The notes: a model not told the origin generated them from the letters alone. 64,000 nt of DNA from Silurus meridionalis (GCF_014805685.1 NC_060906.1:20497626-20561625), one strand, 5' to 3'; shown: positions 1 to 11,938, counted from the stretch's first letter. Numbers and translations are program-made.

Positions 1-17
1 ATATATATATATATATA
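1..17. repeat. (AT)n microsatellite, cut by window edge
   Basis: Alternating A and T from the first base; the tract continues off the left edge. Confidence 0.9.
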
Positions 18-245
18 ATTCAGTATAGACATCGACACTCGCAACCTCGATAGTTCGCGGCTTTTCATTTGGAACCAGACTAAGAGTAACTCGTGAAAAA
101 TCTGATAGTTCGTGAGAAGCCGCGAGTGGCTCGAAAGTTCTATTTAATGCAGTTTGTACTAATAAATGACATAACATTATTGTAATATTCATTTAAGTAG
201 TAAATAAAAACTTTTATGAGAAGTAATTCACAATTTCTGTTAAGT

Positions 246-445
246 TTACAGTACAGTACATGTAAAAATGAAATATGAAAAATGCCTCTCTCTGTAATGC
301 CACGCGTTGTTATAGTATTTTGTGTATAGTATTGATGGTTTTCTATAATTGCGACGTGATAGTGGTGGTATTAACAAGTGGATTAAGTCGGGTAAATCCC
401 CAATGAAGGCCCAGGTACCAAATGCACGGCCCGCCACTGTAAAAA
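246..445 (-). mobile_element. possible DNA-transposon terminal fragment
   Basis: Read on the minus strand, the segment begins CAGTGGCGGGCCGTGCATTT. That kind of end resembles terminal inverted repeats of fish cut-and-paste elements. A short open frame follows but shows no transposase motif, and I could not find the matching second terminus. The family is not identified. Confidence 0.3.
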
Positions 446-889
446 TGTATATATGCCGACATACCCCTGCCTGTGTCCTTCAGATATATAGTACTAAACG
501 GCTTATGACAGCATTTCTGTAAACCCACATAACAGAGCAGAAATGATTAGACAGGAGAAAGGACAGTACATTATAAAATCATGAAAGAAGCGAAAATAGC
601 CGAACCGAGCAACACATCATGAGGAGAAAAAAAAAATAATCATCTGTACAAAAGCAGTGAAAGAGGCTTAGGGAGGATGAAAGAGAAGAACTGCAGCCAG
701 GTCGATGAAAGAACTGAAAGGTGTAGGCAGTTTAGATCCGCTGGGATTCTTCACTGCTATAACAGCCAGCCAACAGTGTGAGATATGCACATAATAATGC
801 GCTTCCTTTTGTTTCTTACTGGCCCCTGGCGGCAAAAAGTTCAAGAACCCCCTGTCTGTAGGTAGCGAAGGAACCCACATCATTAAAGC

Positions 890-2250
890 TTATGATAGAG
901 TTATGACTTTTTTTTTCTTGACTGTATAAGGCCAAACATTGAATAGTTTTTGCCATGTAATGTACATGATATTCAGGCTGATAGTCTAATAGTAAAGGCT
1001 AATTTAGTGCAGAGTATTCCCCGTGCTGTACTATGGTGAACAGGTGGTGTTGAAGTTTCTGTAACAACAGTCTGACAGTCAAACTCTGGGTCATTTCTTG
1101 TATTGCAGGGCCTCAGAATCACTGACTTGGTTTTAATATCTTTTTTGTCAATTATCTATTCAATATTCACAATAGTCAATTCTCTTAATTTGCTGTGTTT
1201 TTCTCGGCAGAACCACCAAGTGTAATTTTATATTAGAGTTTCTATCCAATCAGGTTTCAGCCGTAACATCATTTAGTACCTTAAGGATACAGAAATAAAC
1301 AGCAATGGCTCTCAATTGCTTCAAATCCAGGTTGCTTGAAGTTGTTGCTTCAACCAATCAAGTTTCACTAATTTCATTGCATTGACTTCCAGTCTACTCA
1401 TGAAAACAGTGTGGACAAGAAACACAAGCTCAGTGTAAAGAAGTATCGCAATTTGCTGAACACTAAAGTCCAAGTTTGATGGTGTATGACCTGCGAATTT
1501 ATATCACATGAACATCTGTGATCCATAAGAGATCAGTACATCATAACATGACCTTTTTAGAAAAAGAAAACTGATTATAGCTGTGTTGTAGCATCCTGAT
1601 TTATAGAACATTCATGGAATGGAAAAGCAAATTTAATTTAAAGAAATTATAATGACTGTGCACACAGTTTGTATCTTTTATTCCAGTTGCTTACTTTTAT
1701 TTGCAGCAGGTCTGCAAAAAAATCTCACGCTGAAAAGTCCAGCCTTTGCAAATAGCAAATTATTACATTCAGTTGGCATAGTTTTCTAAGTGTTACCAAG
1801 CCTTTTGTTCCACATTTAGATCTCCCAGTTTCTGAGCTCATTTATAATTTTTCAAGGCTCTTGTTTTGTCTTGTTTGTGCTATTTATTAATCGCTCAAAC
1901 TCTGCCTGTTTCATGTTTGAATCTGCCTTACCATTTGGATTTGTTTGCCTGGTTTATTAATAAAAAGGCCTTTTTTTGCAATTATCTTCCTCCTACAGTA
2001 GTTTTCTGTCTACTTTATCTCTTATATACTATCATAGTGTAGAAACCTGCATTTGGAAATGATTTCTTTTTTTTTATTTTTTCAATTTCCAATCCTTCTT
2101 TGTCTAGATAATATATCTGAACTTGATTGAAACAGGCATTTTAGTGGAATTGCAGCCAAATCCTCATTATAAATGATATAGTTATAGATTTTCATGCCAC
2201 ACTTATGTAATATAAATATCTTGGGCAATTATGTGCAAAAGAATTCAGTG
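890..2250. other. no gene seen; AT-rich intergenic DNA
   Basis: No frame of interest and no strong repeat signature. The part around 1855-1990 holds a TTTGTTTGCCTGGTTTATTA-type motif. A related motif recurs at about 39020-39050, so both may be remnants of one dispersed repeat. That link rests on a short match only. Confidence 0.4.
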
Positions 2251-2251
2251 C

Positions 2252-2302
<51 letters not shown>

Positions 2303-2303
2303 T
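2252..2303. repeat. (AAT)n microsatellite
   Basis: About 17 uninterrupted trinucleotide units. Confidence 0.97.
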
Positions 2304-2655
2304 GTTGCATACATACAACATAAAACACTGAAATACATAAAAAAATTCATACATTTGATTTATTGAACATCTATACTTAATATATAACTTAATCTGTATA
2401 TTTTATTTAAAATTTTCTATATTTTATTTTACTTTAATTTTGTAGTTGTGTTAAAACGATATGACGGATGAAAAAAAAAATACTGTAAAGGGCTGGCAAT
2501 CCAGATGAAAGTAATTATTGCACATTTACAGAAACAGGTTTTCTTGTGTATTCTGTTCATTTGAATTAAAGCCAAGAACTTGGCTTAAAAAACCTAGAAA
2601 GTAGAGTTTCCTTCACAGTGAAGTCTAAAGTCTAATCTCTAAGTCTAATCTCTCA

Positions 2656-2890
2656 CACTACATAAATAAAAGTATCAGGACACTGACTTTTTCCAGCTAT
2701 ATGTGGTTCTTGCCAAACTGTTAGCACAAAGTTGGACCCACACAAATGTAAAGGATGTCTTTGGATGTGGTAGCATAAAATTTTCCAAATTTCAATTGAA
2801 CTACAAAACCCCAGGCCTCCTCACCTCACCTACATCACTACCTGACTTACAAACACCATTGTGGGAGTTATTATAAGAGCAAATTCCATA
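2656..2890 (+). mobile_element. Tc1-like transposon relic, internally deleted
   Basis: The left end (CACTACATAAATAAAAGTAT) is a decayed form of a terminal repeat that also appears at 44135 as CACTATATAGACAAAGGTAT. Next comes sequence shared with the copies near 6330 and 14935 (a CACAAAGTTGGA-type block). The sequence then jumps to the part that would encode the transposase C-terminus (CCCCAGGCCTCCTC...). The middle of the element is deleted and no frame is open. Orientation is from the order of these blocks. Confidence 0.7.
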
Positions 2891-3179
2891 ATCCATAATT
2901 GGCATTTCACAGGTCAAAAACACCTTTGCGGCATCTTAAAGAAGAAAAAAATATTTCACAAAGAATAAATCCTTAAATAATAAAATACAAAAAAACTTGT
3001 TCTAACAGTAATATTTTCTGCAAACCCAGAAAGAAGACGGAATTTCAAGTGTATTGAGCAAATATTTCCAGATGATAAATGTTTGATGTTAACATTGTTG
3101 GAGTCTTTTTAAGGACACCATTAAAGCAAAAGTGACAAAAAACACTGACATGTTACAAAAAAACCCCAAAAAACTAAGT

Positions 3180-3720
3180 ACTGTGGTGAACAGCTGAAAA
3201 AAAAAGAGATGCAACTTAGCGCAACAATGAAGCAGAGCGAGGACATGTATTTACATGCGGCCAATTAGTGGCTGTGGAAAAATGCAGACAACTCCAAAGC
3301 TGTTGCAGCGATGTTGGCCTGTACTCGGTACTGACACTCCGCTGTGGATGACGCGTGTCTGACATTTGAGGCAACACATGCCATTTGTCACGCACCATGC
3401 TCATGATTTCCAGCGTCGTTCCCTTAGTGTTGTGATAGAGACAATGTGTATAAGTGCAGTTTTTGTTGTTTTTTTATTCCATGGAGGGCTTCTGCAGCTG
3501 CTGTCAGAGCACACAGCTGAACATGAAAAATGTTGTTCATTATCTACTAGGCACAACTGTCCTTCCGACCGCTCGCTCTTTGACCTGTATTTACAGCGAC
3601 GCTTCAGCAACACTAATGGAAAAAAAAAAACACCACCACCCTCCTCATGTTAGCACACGGGTGTAAATTAGCATTGAAATCATTTTAGCGCACGACATAA
3701 CGAGTTCATTCTGCTAGTGA
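3180..3720. other. unidentified higher-GC segment with overlapping short frames
   Basis: GC content is higher than in the flanks, and short frames are open on both strands (3366-3653 plus, 3401-3613 minus). I recognise no domain. There is a run of A near 3620, and GTTAGCACACGGGTGTAAAT follows it. It may be a decayed mobile element rather than a gene. Confidence 0.25.
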
Positions 3721-3979
3721 AAAAATGTAAAAGGTATAAAACTGAAACCCTCTTAAAGGTCATTTGATCACTTTATTGGCTTAAAGTGAAAAATGCAATA
3801 CATTGGGAGTTCCTTTTTAAAAAATTTCATTGAGCAACAAACTAAGTTCTGTTTATTTTTCAGACAATGCTGTCTAAAAAACAACAAGCATAACATCAGT
3901 ATTTTATGTTAACCAACTAGCAACTAAATCAATTCGCCGGATGTAACTGCTATTCATTTTGAAAAGTAAATCTAACTTG

Positions 3980-4298
3980 AAATTTGGATTAAAAACGAGT
4001 CTATTAGAGGGACAGCGCATGTAGGACGTTTTGGGGACAAGCTGAGGGAGGTGAGATTGAGATGGTTTGGACATGTGCAGAGGAGGGACATGGGGTATAT
4101 CAGTAGGAGAATGCTGAGGATGGAGCCACCAGGAAGAAAGAAAAGAGGAAGACCAAGGAGGAGGTTTATGGATGTGGTGAGGGAAGACATGCAGGTAGTT
4201 GGGGTGAAAGAGGCAGATGTAGAGGACAGGGGGGTATGGAGACGGATGATCCGCTGTGGTGACCCCTAATGGGAGAAGCCAAGGAGGAAGAAAAGAAG
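3980..4298 (+). mobile_element. 5'-truncated non-LTR retrotransposon (LINE) 3' end
   Basis: The plus strand encodes the C-terminal end of a LINE reverse-transcriptase polyprotein, open over 4051-4269. It shows the segment RLRWFGHVQRRD, a basic GRPRRRFMDV stretch and an ending in RRMIRCGDP. This is the typical C-terminus of several fish and insect non-LTR elements; I did not fix the clade. The insertion is flanked by a direct repeat, AAATCTAACTTG, at 3968-3979 and 4299-4310, as expected for target-primed reverse transcription. The 3' tail is purine-rich (GGAGGAAGAAAAGAAG). Only about 320 bp were inserted, so the copy is dead on arrival. A second copy lies at 51492-51807. Confidence 0.85.
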
Positions 4299-4399
4299 AA
4301 ATCTAACTTGGAATATCAGAGGCTGGACGACTGTATCTGAATTTCACATTTGGAATTTCATATAAACTGGTAACAAAGATTTTGCTTTACACACCTACC

Positions 4400-4520
4400 C
4401 ACAGATTTAGGTACAGATTTATTTGATGCTCAAGGGCCAAAGAGTGGCAGCCTGGCATGGCCAGGACTTAAACCCACAATCCCAGAATTCAACACTAGGC
4501 TACCACCTCCCCGCAACTAA
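4400..4520 (-). mobile_element. tRNA-derived SINE fragment
   Basis: On the minus strand this reads as the B-box side of a tRNA-type head followed by a GGCCCTTGAGCA-like body. The same layout occurs at 13728-13900, 20351-20518 and 63850-63985. The copy is short and diverged. Confidence 0.5.
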
Positions 4521-4679
4521 AAATAATCTAGTCTAATATTTTAAACAATTATAAAATTTACAGTCACGCTAAAATTAAGGCTTGTACCAATTCAATAAGT
4601 ACACATATGGCCAGCATTCTTTATACTGTATACAATAACAGTCATAAAGATCATGAACCATAGCTTTAAGAAATCATAA

Positions 4680-5320
4680 AACCTCTCTGGGATTCCCACT
4701 CAGTGGGGGAACGCTATTTCAATGAAATACTGCAGTCATTTTTGCAATAATACCCCGATTTAATATTTCAACGGTCATTTGCTGCCAAAAGGGCCCCGTC
4801 TGCTGTGTTGGTTTAACACTCTGTAGTAAGTGTTCTCAAAATGTGTATGACTAAAAAAACCATTTCAAGGCCATCTCCTGCCTAATTGTTTGGATCACAA
4901 ATTTAATTTCATTCGCTCTTTCAAGTATGATTCTTTTTTTTTCTTCAATTTTGTCTTTTAAGTCAGTATGAGCACCCGTATAATTCGGCTTCCACTTCCT
5001 ATGAGCACATCAGAAATAATAAATCAAAGATTTTCTTCCAAAACCTCAGTGGGAGTTTCCTCAATATCACCCAGAGAAGTCCCTGAGGCACGAAGACTTG
5101 TTTGCCACAAATGTCGATATTGCTAATGGCTGTAGGACAAAAGGGGCAGCAACTGATTAAAAGTCATCATAATGTGGCTGAGAGTTAATGAACACAATTC
5201 ATTTCAATATTCGTTTGCATTTCAATAAGGGAGAAGAAAAAAGCGGTCAGAGTAACAAAAACGATGATTGGCTATGATCCAAGGGCAGAGGAGGCCTCTA
5301 AGAAGTACTGTACCACTATA
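4680..5320. promoter_or_regulatory. candidate conserved non-coding block
   Basis: Repeat-free DNA of balanced composition, with homeobox-type TTAATTT and TGATTAAAA cores. There is no sustained frame and no transposon signature. This is the texture of vertebrate enhancer blocks, inferred from composition only. Confidence 0.25.
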
Positions 5321-6010
5321 AATTGGTGTTCAGGAGGATTAATAAGCCTTCAGATAGGCTGAACAGCTTTTCTCTAAAAGATGAACTCCATAAAATCTGA
5401 TGGACGGTTTTTACACTTGCCCTAAATGCTCAAGTCTGTACCTGGGTGTAAGTTTCTTACAAACTACAGATCACACCATTAACTATTCAAGTTATAGTCG
5501 TAAAACCATACTTCTGGTGTTTTTTTGTTTAATAGGCACTTCTCTTGGTACATTAAATAGGTAATCTGACCAGCTGATAAACATCCAAAGAGTGAAAAAA
5601 CAAAAGCAAAAAATGTATTAAATGAAATATCTGTACAATTTTGAAAATTAACCTTTAAAAAAAATGTTTGCATTTACTATTTTGTTTTTTGTTTTTTATA
5701 TATATATTTTTGCTGGAATTTTTTACGTTTTCCAAACCGCACTTTGTTAAAACCTTCAAGCGCGAGATTTATTTTTAATAATTATCTGTACAGCTTCGGA
5801 GACAAGACTATTATTCGTATCTGTTTGTACAACTCGGCATAAAATAAACATTTAACCACGCTGCCCTCATTCAGTCAAATTGCTATACATTTATAATGAA
5901 ATCAGGCCGTCCCTAAATAATTAAAAAGAAAACATTGCAAAAGTGACTATTTTTAGCACATTAATTTCCCAATAGAATATTCTGATATGTGTGGGACTCT
6001 GCATCTCTTA

Positions 6011-6043
6011 GTGTGTGTAGGTGTGTGTGTGTGGGTGTGTGTT
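6011..6043. repeat. imperfect (GT)n microsatellite
   Basis: Short GT run interrupted by AG and GG. Confidence 0.8.
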
Positions 6044-6329
6044 TATTGGTGTATATGACTATCTAGCTGGTACTTTTCAAGGTGATCGATAAATTGTGTT
6101 GCCTGGGGTGACACCGCTCTGTTATTACTACTATTATTGTGCGTCACTATTATTACAGCAAGCTAGCCTTCTTCAACTTGCAGACTGTTCGCATTCTGAC
6201 TGACTGCTTTGCGACTGTTCACCATTTTCAGCACTTGCATTAATACAGTCTTCTGTAGAGTAATGCTTACAGTATATTTGCACCAGGAGGACTTAAAGTC
6301 ATAGATTTATATTCCTCAATTCCCTCTCA

Positions 6330-6535
6330 TCTGACTTTTCCAGCCATACATGGTCCTACCCGACACCACAAAGTTGGAGGGACAATTATGTATAGGATGT
6401 CGTTGTAAATGGTAGCATTACAGTTTCCCTTTATTTCCCCCAGCTACATAACGCTCCAGCCAGCTCCATGAAAATATGATTTACATGGGTTGGAGTACAA
6501 GATGTTGAGTGGCCTGCTATGTAGTTCTGAGTAAG
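6330..6535 (+). mobile_element. Tc1-like transposon relic
   Basis: Shares the CACAAAGTTGGA block with the element at 2656. It continues into a decayed stretch that matches, in order, the transposase-coding part seen intact at 14935 (CAGCTCCATGAAAATATGAT, then GAGTGGCCTGCTATGTAG). No open frame remains. Confidence 0.65.
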
Positions 6536-7199
6536 GTCTACCGGAGGGGTTGAATTTGTTCAATTCAACCTTGGTGTTATCATGAAGCTCGCATTGTTCA
6601 CGGTTTCGCAGTAACTTCACTTAAGAAAAGTCCTAATGCCAAGCCATATATGGACACTCCAGACAATTTTGTACTCGTTGCTAAGTGACAATTGTAAAAT
6701 GCATAAGGGTGTGCTGGTCAGGTGTCTAGGGTTGAGTCAAAAATACTCAGTTCCACTGATACCCAAGTGCATTACCGAGAGCAGCTTCAGTCAGCCATGG
6801 AATTGCCTCAGCAATATCTCGGCAATCTGGTAACTCCTATATCTTTTACAGGTGGCATTCTGGGACCCCACATATAGTACAGCAGCGATACCATTCTTAT
6901 ATGCTTTTATTTTCAGTAACATTTTCCTGGAACTGTAAATCTAGGTACTTTCAAGACTGTGGCCACTCGCACTGTTTTACTACGCTCGAAAATCAATCCA
7001 GCACCCATGATAATCCTTTCTTACTTTCATTGTTCATGATGGTTGTAGAACAAGTACACAGAGTGTGCAGAGGCATTTTACTCGGTTGCCTCAAGCCATG
7101 GTATCATTTTCAGAGAAGCACTTCGGGGAAAATTCCCAAACACAGCCTTACTTTTAAGTGGGCACAAATTTACAGATATATATTTATTTTATCTTAAGT

Positions 7200-7345
7200 A
7201 CCTGCTTTATTCTGGTCCATCATTCATACACTCTCACCTCTAGGGAGGATACACATTCACCAATCCACCTACTTGCATTTTTTGGGAAACTAAAGAACGA
7301 ATGCAGAAACAGAGAACTCTACAAAGAGAGTAGGCAGAGTTCAAG
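7200..7345. repeat. dispersed teleost repeat fragment
   Basis: The order CCATCATTCATACACTCTCA, CCAATCCACCTACTTGCA, TTTTGGGAAACTAA, CAGAAACAGAGAACTC resembles a repeat I recognise as widespread in fish genomes. Its class is not clear to me. Confidence 0.4.
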
Positions 7346-8195
7346 AGACCCCCGAGACTCTTTGCTATTAATTCTTTTATTGCCCAGTTAAAAGTAATTG
7401 GAAATAATTGATGTTATTTATTATATTCCTTGGGCTGAAAAGTTTCTGTCCACCGCCTAGACAGACTTTAACATATAACAGGTTAGAATAATTATAACGT
7501 TCAATTAGGTTCCACTCTTATTTATTAGCCAAATAAGTCTTATATTCTCCCATTCTCTACTTCACAATCTACCTTAAGGGAACAGTTATACACCTGCTCA
7601 ATAATTCAATTATACAATCAGCCAGTCATGTAGGAGCAATTGAGCACACACAAAAACAATAATTATGCAGATATACATTATGGGCTTCAATTAATTTTTA
7701 CATAAGAATATGGAAAAAAATGCTTACAAACTGAGTTTACATAGAATGGTGCGAAAAACAAAAAATACCAATAGGATTGCGATGGTAGTATTGGGAATGA
7801 AATAAAAAATTTTTATTTCCTAAATGCATATTTTGTAATATTTGCTTTGCCTATATTATAATTCTAGACAAAATTATATTATAGACAAAAAAGCAATAAT
7901 CAAAAAATAAATAAATAAATAAATATTCTCCAGGCTGGGAAACATAAAGCTGTAATTGTCTTCGTTTTCAGGCTGACATTACTATATAACACATTATGAA
8001 GTATTTCCTGTTCTGCAAAGCTCTCTTAATTTACAGTTGACTTTCATTTTGCAAAGCATTCCTCACTTTGTTAACACTAAAGGCTACAAATTAAAGGCAC
8101 AGAAGACAATTTTTCCATTGTGATGACGTCACATGTACATGGCATGATGTATTATGGACCCCCGCCCCCTCCCTTCTTTTCCCGCTTTTATAGCC
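7345..8195. other. no gene seen; contains a perfect CRE palindrome
   Basis: AT-rich intergenic DNA with an (AAAT)n run at 7906-7925. A TGACGTCA palindrome (a CRE-type site) lies at 8124-8131 in a locally less AT-rich patch. No frame or transposon is recognised. Confidence 0.4.
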
Positions 8196-8200
8196 ACAGG

Positions 8201-8767
8201 TAATACTCAGTCAAACCGGGACTTTTGAGTTTATAAAATAAAGAACAAATTTAAAATAAAAAAATTTTTTTATTAACATACATTTATACACTTATCTCAG
8301 CATTTCACTTTGCCTGAACATTCCTAGGACAGCCTGCTTCACTTAGTCTTCAGTGCACTTTAGGTGTGCAATTTTTACGACAGGTTATGTGTCGAATTCT
8401 TAGGATCAGGTGTTGCATTTGCTAAATGTTCACAGGAATGACTGATGTGGGCTGGAAACCATCTTGAGCGGAATCATCACTGACGGACCATGCGGCCATC
8501 TTTGAAGCATTTACACCACTCGAATGTCTTACTGCATCTGAGCGTCTCATCGCTGTACTGTAGATATCCACGGATTTCACGTCTTCTTTTAAGAAACTTC
8601 ATCACCACGTGCTGTTCCATGCATGTACTGTTGTCTGCCATCATGATTAACGGCCTCAGTTATAGGACACACTAGCCACTTACTACTGCGTGTAGTACAG
8701 CCATGCTAGCATCCATTTTTATTTCTGTAAAATGAAAAGTCCCGGTTTCACTTGAACGCCCCTCGTA
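8201..8767 (-). mobile_element. mariner-like transposon relic
   Basis: The right end, read on the minus strand, starts TACGAGGGGCGTTCAAGTGA and runs into ACCGGGACTTTT. The left end carries the inverted partner CAAACCGGGACTTTTGAG at about 8212-8229. Inside, the minus strand encodes a broken piece resembling a mariner helix-turn-helix region (a SDETLRCSKTFEWCK-like segment around 8510-8570), with frameshifts. The rest of the transposase is missing. A TA dinucleotide borders the right end, as expected for mariner. Confidence 0.7.
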
Positions 8768-8769
8768 CT

Positions 8770-10380
8770 ATTTTAATTAGGGGTGAAATAGAACTATAAT
8801 ATACCTGATTTCACAATCCAGCTAAATGTTGTATAAAGAAGGCAGATGAGAATGGTTTAAATCTTTTGAGAAGATCATGAAGGCCACAGTGATTCAAATT
8901 ACCACCCTTTACAACAGTGGAGAACAGACAAGCACCTCAAAAAACATCATACCTTGAGGTGGATGACCTCCATAAATATAGAAAACTCAGGTTCCACTCC
9001 TTTCAGCCAAGCAAATGGACAATTCGTTTGTATATTGAGAAACAAAACCAGCTACTGTATAGTCATTGAAAAAGATCATAGCAATACCTAATAATACTTA
9101 TTGGTGTGAAGGTTTGGTCATTTTGGGCCAAGGAATAGAAAAGCACATCCCAAAACACATCATGTATTGTCCCATAAAAGCATCTGATTGGATCAAACGC
9201 GTCTGAAAATGCCTAAAGAGCACTGTGATGTTTTGAGGTCAAAACGAATGCTCTCAGATTGCCATTATCGCACACGAGTCAGAGAGTTCAACGCAGCTGA
9301 TATCGACCCGGCAGCTGCTAATTGGCTGACCTTAAACTCACATTTTCTTTTCAGGCCATTTTTTATTTTATTTTTCTGTTTATTCCTTTTCACACTGTGC
9401 CTTTTTCATGTGACACTCCAAAGCTCCTTGAAGTGAATCTGCTTCAGAAGTGCACTTCATTATGAAGCTAGTGTGATGGAGGCAGGTTTGAATTTGAATA
9501 AAGGTTTTGAATTTTAGCTTTCTGGGAGCAACGTTTGACTCAAATCTACATTGCAGGCTTGAAGCAAAAAAATACCGTTCAACAAACAAAACGGATATAT
9601 TGAGATGATTTGAACTCACATCTGCTCTTTTCAGGAGGAAAATGCTGAAGAAAGACATATGCAAAAATTAGTTACTGGGTTACTATAGTTATTCTCTTAC
9701 ATTCATAGATGAGTCATAGATTCAGTTTACAATTTCTGTTCTCTTTTTGTGTCTCTTAAACAAATGCACTGCCCGTACCAGCTCCATTTCAGCAGCGTCT
9801 GAAAAGATTTTTTAGAAATGTCTGAAAATAAAACTATTGATTATAAATGAAAGCGGGCCACGCATTGAGACTTGAACATTAATACAAATTTTTACACTTA
9901 TGCTGTATTACACACAAGAAGCAGAAACATCACAGATACATTAGTAATTTCTCATTTCTCTAATAATTTTATTTATTTATTTAATTATTTATTTATTTAC
10001 AGCCTGTGGATTGAAATGAAACGTCTTTTTTTTCTTCTCAAAGACTTCACAACAAAGTGAAAAGCGTTTTTGAAGATTTGTTTCTAAAACAGTTTATGCC
10101 TGAAAAAACAGTGAATACAAGTGTTTACAAGTAACAAACTAAAAAGAGACGAATGTTTTTGCACCCTGTGTGAGCATCTTTGATAATAATAAAAAACTAT
10201 CCACCAAATTTCTATTATTTCAATAATTTGATCTCGTTAAACACCTAGTAATAATTAATGGAAAGTGGTGTAGCCATTATTTTTGCATCTCCTTAAGCTT
10301 TTTTTTTTTTTTTGCATGTCTGTATCTTCTCTGCATGTTTATGTACCTTCTCTGAAAGGAGTGAGCTGTTTTTAAAGGAT
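8770..10380. other. no gene seen
   Basis: Intergenic DNA with scattered short frames and an interrupted (TTTA)n run around 9967-10000. Nothing recognisable was found on either strand. Confidence 0.4.
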
Positions 10381-10384
10381 ACCG

Positions 10385-10600
10385 TGGTTTTTTTTTTTCC
10401 AGACGCTGTATCGATCATGACCTTTGGTTCCAATTAATACATAATGCTTCAGGCACGAACAGATGCTTTTCCCCACGCAGCCAGCCTTACTGTCATTAGC
10501 TTTATTTCTATCTGTACAGATTCTGAATCTGGCACGTAACTGTGCAGCTCTGATCTATTTCTCACTTTGTGGAATTGAGGAGTAGAGAAAGATCAACTTT
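10385..10600. promoter_or_regulatory. candidate conserved non-coding block
   Basis: Balanced composition, no repeats, and several TAAT and TTAATA cores around a GGTTCCAATTAATACATAAT segment. No frame is open for long. The call is compositional only. Confidence 0.25.
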
Positions 10601-10864
10601 CTGTGAACTGCTTTTTTTTTAAGTGCACATATGGTGTGTCAGTAACAATGAAATGATCACGTCAACATATGCTTCATTAATGACTTAGACTTGATAAACT
10701 GACAAGCATACAGTCTACCACTGTGTTGATAATTCTGTCATTACAGTGATAGAAATGATAAAAAGTTGTTGACTGGCAGGAGAATGGGGGTGTAGTGGGT
10801 TGTGCTGCTATGGGCTTAGGATATATATCTATCTATCTAATATGTTATATTAGTGTGTGTGTAG

Positions 10865-10916
<52 letters not shown>
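10865..10916. repeat. compound (AT)n(GT)n microsatellite
   Basis: Eight AT units followed by about eighteen GT units. It abuts the hairpin at 10917. Confidence 0.95.
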
Positions 10917-10921
<5 letters not shown>

Positions 10922-11000
10922 CATGTTTTGGTACATGGCTTTGAATGCAATCCATAAAAAGGATTGCATTCCGAAAGCCATGTACCGAAAACATGTATCT
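10917..11000. repeat. inverted repeat (hairpin) with a 7-nt loop
   Basis: The left arm (10917-10953) and right arm (10961-11000) are reverse complements apart from a few extra or changed bases. They surround the loop ATAAAAA. The arms read AGATACATGTTTT...GCAATCC. It may be a foldback end of a transposon, lying directly against the GT tract. Confidence 0.85.
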
Positions 11001-11030
11001 TGTATCATGTAACATGTATCACTTCCTGTG

Positions 11031-11178
11031 TAGTGGCTAAAGGCTAATGCTAGCGCTATGCATTCAAGATTTTTATGTCACAAACATAGCTAAATGCAGG
11101 AAACTTGCAGTGAAATAAAAAAGGTGAAAAAATTACAAATCTTGAATCCATTGCGCCAGCGTTAGCCAATAGCCACTT
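11031..11178. repeat. second, imperfect inverted repeat
   Basis: The left arm (about 11031-11073, GTGGCTAAAGGCTAATGCTA...) pairs with the right arm (about 11137-11178) at roughly 80-85% by eye, around an AT-rich centre of about 65 bp. Together with the 10917 hairpin it suggests a composite foldback element or MITE of unknown family. Confidence 0.65.
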
Positions 11179-11395
11179 CCTAGTTAGCGGCTAAGGATAG
11201 TGTTATTGATTCTATAGCGTTTTATGTCCATTAATTGGATTGATTCTATTTTTGTGAAATGTTATAAAATATTGTATATTATTTAACCAAGCAAGCATTT
11301 TATGTAAGAAATTAAAAATTTTGATCACAAATAATAATAATGATGTACTATGAACCATGAACTTTGTGTACCATTACACCCCTAATGTGTGTGTT

Positions 11396-11398
<3 letters not shown>

Positions 11399-11455
<57 letters not shown>
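11399..11455. repeat. (AT)n microsatellite
   Basis: Uninterrupted AT tract lying against the left edge of the Tc1 relic. Confidence 0.97.
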
Positions 11456-11458
<3 letters not shown>

Positions 11459-11459
11459 T

Positions 11460-11938
11460 ATATAACATAACGTAATGAGTGATAAAGTGATTAAAACTGA
11501 TTATCTCTTCATCATGGCACCTGTTAGTGGGTGGTATTTATTAGGCAGTAACATTTTGTCCTCAAAGTTAATGTGTTAAAAGCAGGAAAAATGGGCTAGC
11601 ATAAGAATTTGAGAGTTTGACAAGGGCTAAATTGTGATGTCTGGATGACTGGGTCAGAGCATCTCCAAAACTGCGGCACTTGTGGGCTGTTGCTGGTCTG
11701 CAGTGGTCAGTATCTATCAAAAGTGGTCCATGGAAGAAGCAGTAGGGAACCAGCGACAGGGTTATGGGCAGCCAAGGCTCATAGATGCACATGGGAAGTG
11801 AAGGCTGGCCGTGTGGTCCGATCCAACAGATGAGCTTCTGTAGCTCAAATTACTAAAGAAGTTAATGCTGTTAATGCTCGATGGTTCAGAACTGTTTTGG
11901 CAGCAAAAGAGGAACCTATGTTATGCGTGATCTGTGTA
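11460..11938 (+). mobile_element. Tc1-like element, internally deleted
   Basis: Starts with a decayed terminal repeat and passes through a Tc1 transposase N-terminal coding region. Key blocks are AGGAAAAATGGGC, TTGACAAGGGCTAAATTGTG, GGGTCAGAGCATCTCCAAAA and TCAAAAGTGGTCCATGG. It then jumps to the far 3' end, TTTTGGCAGCAAAAGAGGAA, and a terminal repeat ending ATGCGTGATCTGTGTA. Most of the catalytic domain is missing, with frameshifts in the rest. The same family occurs at 19965-21030 and 59828-60285. Confidence 0.85.

Noticed and set aside
4051..4269. Arg-rich protein as a host nucleic-acid-binding gene
   Set aside because: It is the C-terminus of a LINE. A second copy lies at 51492, and both have target-site duplications.
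6901..7197. 98-codon plus-strand frame as an exon
   Set aside because: No motif, and it lies between repeat fragments. Evidence was not enough to call it.
9380..9664. 94-codon minus-strand frame
   Set aside because: No domain and no sign of selection visible from one sequence.
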